A stretch of 5,820 nucleotides of DNA. It comes from an uncultured Emergencia sp. (lineage in GTDB: Bacteria > Bacillota > Clostridia > Peptostreptococcales > Anaerovoracaceae). Both the position numbers and the translations under genes were made by a program. A model generated the notes under the pieces. That model was not told the origin of the DNA and did not search any database. It worked only from the letters and a program-made list of their open reading frames with translations. Of the stretch, positions 1-5,696 are shown in pieces; the first letter of the stretch is position 1; every line of letters starts with the position of its first letter. Where the stretch lies: the NCBI GenBank assembly GCA_902476665.1, contig CABSEO010000145.1:1-5820 (forward strand), in the 5' to 3' direction.

Positions 1-347
1 CTTAAGCGGCCGATGATACTATGCTGGAGACGATTGCTGGAAAACAGAACCGCCACTTTAGACGCTTCGATATGTAAAATAGACAACTGATAAAATGTCA
101 TGCTGAGAAGTACGCCAATCAACCCCAGCAACGCGAACCACAACAGATCCCGTCCTGTGATTCTCTGCTGTCTCTTTTTCAGCATGACTGCCGCAAGAGG
201 CAGCAGCACAATGCCGCCGACCAGAAACCGCCCCATGGTAATCTGAATCGGATGAAACTCTCCCACCGTCATCTTTAAAACAATTTCCATAGAGCTGAAC
301 AGAATCGTTGCCGCGAAAATACAGATATAACCTTTTCTTTTATCCAT
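1..347 (-). CDS. DMT/EamA family transporter, N-terminal part (runs off left edge)
   Basis: This is the first 115 codons of an integral membrane protein, cut by the window edge. The translation begins MDKRKGYICIFAATILFSSM. It shows hydrophobic segments at about residues 6-24, 36-56, 67-87 and 93-105, with a basic loop (KKRQQR, about 57-62) between the second and third. The opening pattern, the glycine-rich second helix (RFLVGGIVLLPLA) and the segment EASKVAVLFSSN are typical of EamA-domain drug/metabolite transporters. Full members have about 10 helices and roughly 290-300 residues, and export or import small metabolites; the substrate cannot be told here. The ATG at 345-347 is supported by GGAGG at 356-360, 8 nt upstream, and by a promoter further up. 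Oddity: after N105 the family normally continues with a Pro-Val-Phe type sequence, but this frame reads RLQHSIIGRL, so a frameshift or an edge error near 30-35 is possible. Confidence 0.8.
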   Translation of the reverse strand, partial: MDKRKGYICIFAATILFSSMEIVLKMTVGEFHPIQITMGRFLVGGIVLLPLAAVMLKKRQQRITGRDLLWFALLGLIGVLLSMTFYQLSILHIEASKVAVLFSSNRLQHSIIGRL

Positions 348-390
348 TATGATTGCCTCCAAATAGTGCCTGTTTTTTTCTTCCCGAACT

Positions 391-419
391 ATTATATCCC
401 CCCTCCCTGCATAATGCAA
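391..419 (-). promoter_or_regulatory. Sigma-A-type promoter for the DMT/EamA gene
   Basis: On the minus strand a perfect -10 box TATAAT (391-396) lies 17 bp from a weak -35 box TTGCAT (414-419). The expected transcription start is near 384, giving an untranslated leader of about 37 nt that carries the GGAGG ribosome site. The spacer contains a G-run (GGGAGGGGGG). The rest of the gap between this gene and the next (420-568) shows no convincing gene or RNA. Confidence 0.65.
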
Positions 420-568
420 GCCATAGCAGAAAGAAAGAAATGCAGCTGAAAAAAATCAGAGACTGGAATCTTTTAGCAGCGCCAGCATTCCTTTCGTTTT
501 CTCAAATCTCCTATCAGACTTCTGTAACTGCATGGGAAATATTAGAAGTTTATGTCGCCAACCCTATG

Positions 569-610
569 AAAAAACGCAGAGTCCAAATGACCGCTGCGTT
601 TTGATTTTTT
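569..610 (-). terminator. Intrinsic terminator of the AGCS symporter gene
   Basis: A 9-bp stem (571-579 AAAACGCAG with 594-602 CTGCGTTTT) is extended by an inner GTC/GAC helix (581-583 with 589-591) closing a 5-nt loop. Read on the minus strand, the stem is followed by six T residues (569-574). It begins about 18 nt after the stop codon of the symporter at 621. The plus strand also ends in a T-rich run (601-610), so it could work in both directions, but no plus-strand gene needs it. Confidence 0.85.
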
Positions 611-620
611 ACAGATTCAT

Positions 621-2027
621 TTATTTCCACACATCGGTGTTGTTCAGACCGATGTCGGACGCCTTGAATACAGGATTTTTACCTGCCTTTTTCTGCTCAA
701 TATAATCGTTCATCGCTTTCACTGCAATTCCTCCCAGACAGAACAGGGCAATGATATTGACAAGTGCCATACCGCCCATAAGAATATCTGCCATGTTCCA
801 TGCCAGTTTCAAATTAGAGTTTGCGCCGATAAACACCATAATTACGGCAAGAATTCTGAAAACAGTCATAAAGACTTTGTTTTCACTGATAAACTTTATA
901 TTTGCTTCAGCATAAAAGTAGTTTCCGATCAGTGATGTAAATGCGAATAAAGCCACAGATACCGTAATGATCGCCACTCCGGCCTCACCAAACATAGTTT
1001 TTACAGATTCCTGCACCAGCGGAATTCCGTCCAGCTTGCCACCCACCTCATACTGACCGGTACAAAGCACGATAAATACTGTGGTGGAACAGATAATCAG
1101 CGTATCAATAAACACAGAAATCACCTGCACCAGCCCCTGTTTAACAGGGTGGCTTACATCTGCTGCCGCTGCAGCATTAGGTGCAGAACCCATACCGGCC
1201 TCATTACTGAACAGGCCACGCTTTACGCCGTATACCATACAGGATCCCGCAAAGCCGCCGAAGATAGCCTCAAAATCAAATGCTTCTCTGAAGATCAAAG
1301 CAAAGATTCCCGGCAGATCTCCTATATGGGAAAAAGTAATAATCAGACCAATGATAATATAGACCGCTGCCATAATCGGAACCAGTACCGAAGATACCAG
1401 ACTGATCTTATGTGCGCCTCCAAAGAATAAAACTGCTGAAATAGCAGCCAGAATGAAACCTGCTACCATGGCGGCTGTGGCATAACTGTCTCCCGCATAG
1501 TGCTCCAGAGAAGATGCAATGTTATATGCCTGCAGTCCGTTAAATCCGAACGCAAAGGTCAGAATCAGCAGAATTGCAAAGATAATTCCCAGCCATCTGG
1601 CGTTCATAGCCCGCTCAATGTAATAAGCCGGTCCGCCCTTGAACATAGTGCCGTCCTTGCGTTTATAAATCTGCGCCAGCGTTGACTCTGTAAATGCAGA
1701 AGCTGCTCCAATAACTGCCATAGCCCACTTCCAGAAAACAGCTCCCGGACCGCCTGCCACAATAGCTGTAGCGATGCCCGCAATATTACCTGTCCCCACT
1801 CTTGAAGCCGTAGCGATCATCAGTGCCTGAAAAGAAGAAATCCCTCCCTCATGGCTTTTCTCTGTTAAAACTCTGATTCCTTCAGGAAACAGTCTGATCT
1901 GCACAAATCTGGTACGAATGGTGAAGAACAGACCTACAATAATCAGGGCCCAGAACAGAAGATTACTGTACATCCAGTCATTTACCGCTCCTGATGCGCC
2001 CACCAGTGATTCCATCAATTTACTCAT
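621..2027 (-). CDS. Sodium:alanine/glycine symporter family (AGCS) protein
   Basis: A 468-residue polytopic membrane protein, the normal length for AGCS (alanine or glycine:cation symporter) carriers, which bring small neutral amino acids into the cell with Na+. Family hallmarks seen directly are RVGTGNIAG (76-84), GGPGAVFWKW (92-101), FKGGPAYYIERA (129-140), KRGLFSNEAGMGSAPNAAAA (269-288) and FIDTLIICSTT (306-316). N81, Q166 and D308 sit in the conserved helices where, from memory of the AgcS structure, the substrate and ion are bound; I could not align them formally. About 10-11 hydrophobic helices run from residue 22 to 437, followed by a short polar tail. The ATG at 2025-2027 is preceded by AAGGAG (2037-2042), 9 nt upstream. 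A promoter lies upstream and a terminator follows the stop, so it is probably monocistronic. The exact substrate (alanine, glycine, glutamine or other) cannot be deduced; related genes are called alsT, dagA or agcS. Confidence 0.95.
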   Translation of the reverse strand: MSKLMESLVGASGAVNDWMYSNLLFWALIIVGLFFTIRTRFVQIRLFPEGIRVLTEKSHEGGISSFQALMIATASRVGTGNIAGIATAIVAGGPGAVFWKWAMAVIGAASAFTESTLAQIYKRKDGTMFKGGPAYYIERAMNARWLGIIFAILLILTFAFGFNGLQAYNIASSLEHYAGDSYATAAMVAGFILAAISAVLFFGGAHKISLVSSVLVPIMAAVYIIIGLIITFSHIGDLPGIFALIFREAFDFEAIFGGFAGSCMVYGVKRGLFSNEAGMGSAPNAAAAADVSHPVKQGLVQVISVFIDTLIICSTTVFIVLCTGQYEVGGKLDGIPLVQESVKTMFGEAGVAIITVSVALFAFTSLIGNYFYAEANIKFISENKVFMTVFRILAVIMVFIGANSNLKLAWNMADILMGGMALVNIIALFCLGGIAVKAMNDYIEQKKAGKNPVFKASDIGLNNTDVWK

Positions 2028-2083
2028 CCTAATGTTCTCCTTAACTATCCAATGATTCGTCGGTTATGTAAAGTCCGATCGTT

Positions 2084-2112
2084 ATTTTATCATAGAAACA
2101 GTATCGAAGCAA
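2084..2112 (-). promoter_or_regulatory. Probable promoter of the AGCS symporter gene
   Basis: On the minus strand TAAAAT (2084-2089, one mismatch to consensus) lies 17 bp from TTGCTT (2107-2112, a weak -35 box). This predicts a start near 2077 and a leader of about 50 nt ending in AAGGAG. The leader is too short for a glycine riboswitch. TATGAT, overlapping just upstream of the chosen -10, is an alternative. Confidence 0.55.
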
Positions 2113-2152
2113 GAAATTGATCTTTTTTTGTATTTTGTGCTTCAGAATACAA

Positions 2153-2187
2153 TCCCCCGATAGCCATCTACTCAGCCAGTCGGGGGA
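2153..2187 (-). terminator. GC-rich hairpin, possible weak terminator after the MATE gene
   Basis: An 8-bp perfect stem (2153-2160 TCCCCCGA with 2180-2187 TCGGGGGA) encloses a 19-nt loop, 62-96 nt past the MATE stop codon and before the AGCS promoter. On the minus strand it is followed by TTGTATTCTG, an interrupted T tract, so termination would be leaky. The position suits a terminator; a processing or mRNA-end stabilising hairpin is the alternative. Confidence 0.5.
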
Positions 2188-2249
2188 AGTTTATCCATAT
2201 TATAGTCCTCTTATGCAGTTCTCTCTACTTCAAAATACCGGATAGCCGG

Positions 2250-3626
2250 CTATAACAGTCTTGCCACCGCTTTTTCCCGCAACTTCTTGCGGATTACCAG
2301 GAAAGTAGCAAGATGTGCAGCAAATGTCAGCAGCCATGTAACCGGATATGTCAAATACAGCATTTCCAAAGTATGGAACTGTGGCATCTGAAACAGTGTC
2401 AGAATCCAGATCACTCTCAGACCGCATACACCCACCAGTGAAACCAGCATCGGCATAACAGAATAGCCCATCCCACGCAGGGCTCCCACCATAACATCCA
2501 TAGCACCGCAGAAAACATAAGTTGGAGCCAGGATTGTCAGTCGCCTCATACCTGCCGCGATAACAGCATCACTGGTAGAATAAATTCCCAGAAGCGTCGT
2601 ACCAAACAGAAGCTCCAGAAGTCCTACAATCAGACCCATAGCAATAGCGCCCATCTCTCCTCGAGTCAGAATCTTGTCGATTCGACTGATCCTCTTGGCG
2701 CCTACGTTCTGGCTGGTAAAAGAGATCGTCGCCTGATAGAACGCATTCATCGGAAAGTAAATAAAGTTTTCAATATTAGCCGCTGCAGAATTTCCTGCTA
2801 CAATTACAGCTCCAAAAGAGTTGACGGAAGACTGAATCATTACGTTGGTCATCGAAAATATCAGGCCCTGTACACCTGCAGGCAAGCCAATTCTGACAAT
2901 GGACACAAATTTATCCATACTGATATGCAGTTCCCGCAGAACCAGCTTCATCGCACCTTCTTCTTTTCTCATACAGTTCACTACAAAAACAGCGGCAATC
3001 CATTGAGAAATGGCGGTGGCGGCACCGACTCCCGCAACATCCATTTTCAGCAAGATAACGAAGTTCAGATTCAGAATCACATTGACTACACCGGAAAAAG
3101 CCAGATAGTACATAGGACGTCTGGTGTCTCCCACTGCTCTGAGCACAGAAGCTCCAAAATTGTATACCATTACGCCCGTCATTCCCAGAAAATATACTCT
3201 CAGATACAATGCTGCCAGATCAACCACTTCTTTAGGGGTATTCATCCAGATCAGAATCTGACGGGATCCCAGAAAGCCTACAATTGTCAGCAGTATTCCG
3301 CTGACAATACTGAGGGCAATGGCTGTATGTACCGTATCCTTAAGCTCCTTGTCCCGTCTGGCACCATAATATCTGGCAACCGTTACATTGGCACCGATGG
3401 AAAGACCGATAAACAGATTGACCAGCAGATTGATCAAAGAAGTCGTAGACCCTACTGCGGCTAAAGAGTGATCTCCTGCAAATCGGCCTACGACAATAAT
3501 ATCTGCAGCATTAAACAGAATCTGCAGAATACTGGACAGCATCAAAGGCAGGGAAAACCTGAGCATCTTCTTCAGCACAGGTCCCCTGACCATATCAATT
3601 TCAAAATTCTTTTTTTCCTTTTCCAT
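2250..3626 (-). CDS. MATE family efflux transporter (NorM/DinF type)
   Basis: A 458-residue membrane protein with the length and two-fold repeated six-plus-six helix layout of MATE (multidrug and toxic compound extrusion) proteins, which export cationic drugs or metabolites in exchange for Na+ or H+. The first lobe carries the family opening SLPLMLSSILQILFNAADII (25-44), followed by VGRFAG (46-51) and LAAVGS (55-60), then SVLRAVGDTRRPMYYL (160-175). The second lobe repeats the pattern with IGLPAGVQGLIFSMTN (246-261) and ALRGMGYSVMPMLVSLVG (382-399). A short charged N-terminus (1-20) and a basic C-terminal tail (446-458) flank the helices. The ATG at 3624-3626 has AGGAG-type pairing at 3636-3640, 9 nt upstream, and its own promoter. 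The substrate is unknown: many clostridial genomes carry many MATE paralogues and the neighbours give no clue. A 12-bp perfect palindrome (2242-2253) overlaps the stop codon. Confidence 0.95.
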   Translation of the reverse strand: MEKEKKNFEIDMVRGPVLKKMLRFSLPLMLSSILQILFNAADIIVVGRFAGDHSLAAVGSTTSLINLLVNLFIGLSIGANVTVARYYGARRDKELKDTVHTAIALSIVSGILLTIVGFLGSRQILIWMNTPKEVVDLAALYLRVYFLGMTGVMVYNFGASVLRAVGDTRRPMYYLAFSGVVNVILNLNFVILLKMDVAGVGAATAISQWIAAVFVVNCMRKEEGAMKLVLRELHISMDKFVSIVRIGLPAGVQGLIFSMTNVMIQSSVNSFGAVIVAGNSAAANIENFIYFPMNAFYQATISFTSQNVGAKRISRIDKILTRGEMGAIAMGLIVGLLELLFGTTLLGIYSTSDAVIAAGMRRLTILAPTYVFCGAMDVMVGALRGMGYSVMPMLVSLVGVCGLRVIWILTLFQMPQFHTLEMLYLTYPVTWLLTFAAHLATFLVIRKKLREKAVARLL

Positions 3627-3652
3627 AACACATATCTCCTATCGCATTAAAA

Positions 3653-3680
3653 ATTATATGCCCCTGACAAGAAAAAGCAA
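3653..3680 (-). promoter_or_regulatory. Promoter of the MATE gene
   Basis: On the minus strand a perfect TATAAT (3653-3658) lies 16 bp from TTGCTT (3675-3680). The predicted start is near 3646, giving a short leader of about 20 nt that just includes the ribosome site at 3636-3640. The same TTGCTT hexamer is used upstream of the AGCS gene. This promoter suggests the MATE gene is expressed separately from the genes upstream, although no terminator separates them. Confidence 0.6.
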
Positions 3681-3742
3681 TAGGCAAAGATGTTTTTTAT
3701 TTGTATTCTATCTTTTCTATGAAAAAGTTTTCGAATCGGCAT

Positions 3743-4513
3743 TTACAGAAAGTACTGATTCTCCTTATGAATACCCGCCAGCGCAGGCTCCAGTCTCTCT
3801 CTGATTGCGGCAAGTCCCGGATCCTTTACCAGCCGCGCTCCCCGCAGGCAGCTCTTGACACAGGACAGACAGCCGATGCATTTTTCCATGTCAGCCGGAA
3901 AATCTGCAGTGTCCATAATTGCTCCCACAGGACAGACACGAGCACAAAGTCCACACTCTACACAGGATTCTCCTGTTTCAGTCCGCATAGGAAGCCGTTT
4001 AGCCTGCTTATAAGGATAGTTCCCCGGAATACAAAGCTCTGCACTGTCATTCATCTCTTCCAGAGCACTTTCTATCTTTTTTGCAAAGTCTGCAGTTTCT
4101 GCCAGATCAGCTTTATCCGGACGTCCTCCCGCGAGTTTACCAGAATAAGTATGCTCTGCCAGAAAAGCAGCTGCTGCAATACCGCGGAAACCGTTTTCCT
4201 CACAGGTATTTTTCATTTCCAGAAGTGCATCATCAAATTCCCGGTTTCCATAAGTCACAGTAAAGACTGCCGGCGTATTTCCGCCTTTAATTCTGTCAAA
4301 AATGCCTTCAGGCAGAATCGGCAGCCGGCCTGCATAGACAGGTGCTCCAAAAATAACCAGATCATCGGAACCAAAGACATGGTCTTCAGTGCGCACTGCC
4401 ATTTTCGTCAGATCGACAGAATCATAATTTTCATCCAGCGCTGCCGCCAGCGCTTCCACATATTTTTTCGTCCCTTTGGTAGGACTGAAATATACTGCTG
4501 TTACGTGTTTCAT
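3743..4513 (-). CDS. EFR1-type flavodoxin-ferredoxin protein, two [4Fe-4S] clusters
   Basis: A 256-residue soluble, cytoplasmic redox protein. Residues 1-150 resemble a flavodoxin: beta strand MKHVTAVYFS, then a phosphate-loop-like SPTKGTKKY (10-18), the loop FGAPVYAGRLP (55-65), and VTYGNREFDDALLEM (86-100), all expected around FMN. Residues 184-222 form a bacterial-type ferredoxin with two complete cysteine sets, C184/C187/C190/C194-Pro and C212/C215/C218/C222, each CxxCxxCxxxC, predicted to hold two [4Fe-4S] clusters. This order matches the family that databases call EFR1, whose electron partners are mostly unknown. The ATG at 4511-4513 has a strong AGGAGG (4518-4523) only 4 nt upstream, a short spacing, but the start matches the first flavodoxin strand. 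It lies 36 nt after the CobL-like gene, probably in one operon. No clear terminator follows its stop, so reading into the MATE gene is possible. Confidence 0.92.
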   Translation of the reverse strand: MKHVTAVYFSPTKGTKKYVEALAAALDENYDSVDLTKMAVRTEDHVFGSDDLVIFGAPVYAGRLPILPEGIFDRIKGGNTPAVFTVTYGNREFDDALLEMKNTCEENGFRGIAAAAFLAEHTYSGKLAGGRPDKADLAETADFAKKIESALEEMNDSAELCIPGNYPYKQAKRLPMRTETGESCVECGLCARVCPVGAIMDTADFPADMEKCIGCLSCVKSCLRGARLVKDPGLAAIRERLEPALAGIHKENQYFL

Positions 4514-4549
4514 CTTACCTCCTGTTATATACTGATTTCAGACTTTCCG

Positions 4550-5452
4550 TTATACTTCCGCTTTTCCTGTAATAATCCATGGTGCAGGCTGTACATCAAA
4601 GGCATTTTTGCCGTTGAGCTTGGCTACACTGATCTGCATCACTTCCGCATCCTTAATACTGTACTGTTCAAGAGATGCCCGCAAATTTGCCGCTACAATA
4701 AAATCCAGTGTAAATACCACAATATTCATCAGCGGATTCATTTTGAGCAGACAGGCAAGTTCCTGTTCCAGACTTGCAGAAGCAACCAGGAAAGCCACTG
4801 TAGGAACCGGATAGTCCTTAAAGGTTTCCTCATCCACATGATCTGCAACCTCCACATTGCGCAGATCAAAGAAGGCGATATTATCCTGCAGCGTATCCCG
4901 CCCCTGCTGATTATATTCCACCGCAATGACTGTGCCTTCTCCTGCCCGGAAAGCGGCTTCTATAGCCAATCCTTCCCCGCCGACCACACATACCACGTCT
5001 TCTCTGGAAATTTCCATTTTGCTCAGAATGATGGAGCGGATTTCGCTTCCCACTCTGCCGGAATCACTTCGGTAACTGATATTATCCATACCAATTTTAT
5101 AAGTGTTACGCGCTTTCGGATTTACCACCAGCATACCGGCAGACTCATTGATGCCCCGGTTGATCATATCGCTGACCTTATCGTGTTTAATCGGGCCTGT
5201 CGGCTCGGCACCTTCGTTATACCAGACCTCGCAGTCCCCCAGTCCCGCATTCCACATATAATAGAAGATATCCGCATCTCCCGCTTCCATAAAGGCAAGC
5301 ACCGCTTTATGCGCTTCCACGGTAGGGATCAGGTTCTTGTTTCTCTTGGTGATGTCCATCATCTTAATCTGCTCCAGATCTACAGGGGTGTTCTCTGCAA
5401 AATACTGCAGCCAGGATAAGATTACTTCATTGGTAAAAAGCTGTTTTTCCAT
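4550..5452 (-). CDS. CobL-like protein: partial CbiE lobe plus degenerate CbiT methyltransferase domain
   Basis: A 300-residue cytoplasmic protein. Residues about 120-297 follow CbiT (C-terminal half of CobL, the decarboxylating precorrin-6 C15-methyltransferase of cobalamin synthesis) from end to end: EIRSIILSKM (137-146), a motif-I region DVVCVVGGEGLAIEAA (152-167), VIAVEYNQQGRDTLQDN (175-191) with the acidic residue E179, PTVAFLVASASLEQE (217-231), NIVVFTLDFIVAANL (243-257), AEVMQISVAKLN (269-280) and PAPWIITG (289-296). Residues about 45-120, especially NAGLGDCEVWYNEG (68-81), resemble the C-terminal lobe of CbiE; the N-terminal CbiE half is absent, so it is about 100 residues shorter than CobL. 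Motif I appears two residues short and lacks the usual Asp, and a GGSGG-like loop has become ASASL. It may therefore bind a ligand without methylating, or have a new substrate. The start is supported by AAAGGA (5462-5467), 9 nt upstream of the ATG. It is first in an apparent operon with the EFR1 gene. No other corrinoid gene is visible. Confidence 0.75.
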   Translation of the reverse strand: MEKQLFTNEVILSWLQYFAENTPVDLEQIKMMDITKRNKNLIPTVEAHKAVLAFMEAGDADIFYYMWNAGLGDCEVWYNEGAEPTGPIKHDKVSDMINRGINESAGMLVVNPKARNTYKIGMDNISYRSDSGRVGSEIRSIILSKMEISREDVVCVVGGEGLAIEAAFRAGEGTVIAVEYNQQGRDTLQDNIAFFDLRNVEVADHVDEETFKDYPVPTVAFLVASASLEQELACLLKMNPLMNIVVFTLDFIVAANLRASLEQYSIKDAEVMQISVAKLNGKNAFDVQPAPWIITGKAEV

Positions 5453-5573
5453 AAGGTACCTTCCTTTCTACGGGTGCTTGTCATGCTTATCCGAAACCTC
5501 TTACCCATGGCTTTTCTGACGTTTTCTTTCTCCCCTGGGTCAAAGATTCCGGCAGTGTTTCTGTCAGATATTT
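5453..5573 (-). promoter_or_regulatory. Long 5' leader of the CobL-like/EFR1 operon
   Basis: From the predicted start site near 5573 to the ATG is about 120 nt, far longer than the 20-50 nt leaders of the other genes here. Pairings visible by eye on the minus strand are TCTGAC (5563-5568) with GTCAGA (5515-5520), and ACCCA (5536-5540) with TGGGT (5503-5507). The two cross, which would make a pseudoknot. A second ACCC (5472-5475) could compete for the same GGGT. I recognise no known riboswitch, and in particular no cobalamin box. A 10-bp palindrome AAGGTACCTT (5453-5462) lies directly before the start codon. Confidence 0.4.
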
Positions 5574-5579
5574 CCCTTT

Positions 5580-5608
5580 ATTTTATCACGAATTTTCCGG
5601 GTTTTCAA
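5580..5608 (-). promoter_or_regulatory. Strong sigma-A promoter of the CobL-like/EFR1 operon
   Basis: On the minus strand TTGAAA (5603-5608) and TAAAAT (5580-5585) each differ from consensus at one base and are separated by exactly 17 bp. It lies just downstream of the terminator of the preceding gene, so the CobL-like gene starts its own transcription unit. This is the best-matching promoter in the window. Confidence 0.75.
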
Positions 5609-5620
5609 GAAGGGCGACCC

Positions 5621-5664
5621 AGACAAAAACTGCCGCCTGCAGAAATATCTCTGCATTGCGGCAG
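5621..5664 (-). terminator. Strong intrinsic terminator of the right-edge gene
   Basis: A 7-bp GC-rich outer stem (5630-5636 with 5658-5664, CTGCCGC/GCGGCAG) and a 6-bp inner stem (5638-5643 with 5650-5655, TGCAGA/TCTGCA) close a 6-nt loop. On the minus strand TTTTTG follows at once (5624-5629). It begins 33 nt after the TGA of the partial gene at 5697. This is a textbook factor-independent terminator. Confidence 0.9.
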
Positions 5665-5696
5665 CCTGTCCGTTTATGTCCAAACCCCATATAAGC

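Noticed and set aside
353..604. An 83-codon plus-strand frame between the DMT and AGCS genes, with a possible internal ATG at 440
   Set aside because: There is no Shine-Dalgarno site at the first ATG and only a poor one at 440. The frame overlaps the DMT promoter and ends inside the terminator stem, and the product has no recognisable features.
2172..2198. LPPTG in the tiny open frame as a sortase sorting signal
   Set aside because: It is in an 8-residue frame with no signal peptide, membrane segment or surface protein. The match is coincidental.
2199..2204. A perfect TATAAT on the minus strand as an extra promoter for the AGCS gene
   Set aside because: No -35 hexamer occurs at 16-18 bp (the 17-bp position reads TAGAGA). 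The downstream pair TTGCTT/TAAAAT is better placed.
2925..3464. A 179-codon plus-strand frame opposite the MATE gene
   Set aside because: It is again in codon register with the minus-strand gene, has a low-complexity Gln/His/Asn-rich product and no ribosome site. It is a shadow of the MATE gene.
3701..5419. A 572-codon open frame on the plus strand lying opposite the EFR1 and CobL-like genes
   Set aside because: It is in exact codon register with both minus-strand genes, which share a frame because the 36-nt gap is a multiple of three. It stays open simply because those genes do not use TTA, CTA or TCA codons. The product is Cys/His/Phe/Arg-rich and resembles no protein, and it has no ribosome site, whereas both minus-strand genes show clear families.
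5453..5573. Cobalamin riboswitch for the CobL-like gene
   Set aside because: No B12 box or surrounding conserved core could be found in the leader, and about 120 nt is too short for a typical cobalamin riboswitch.
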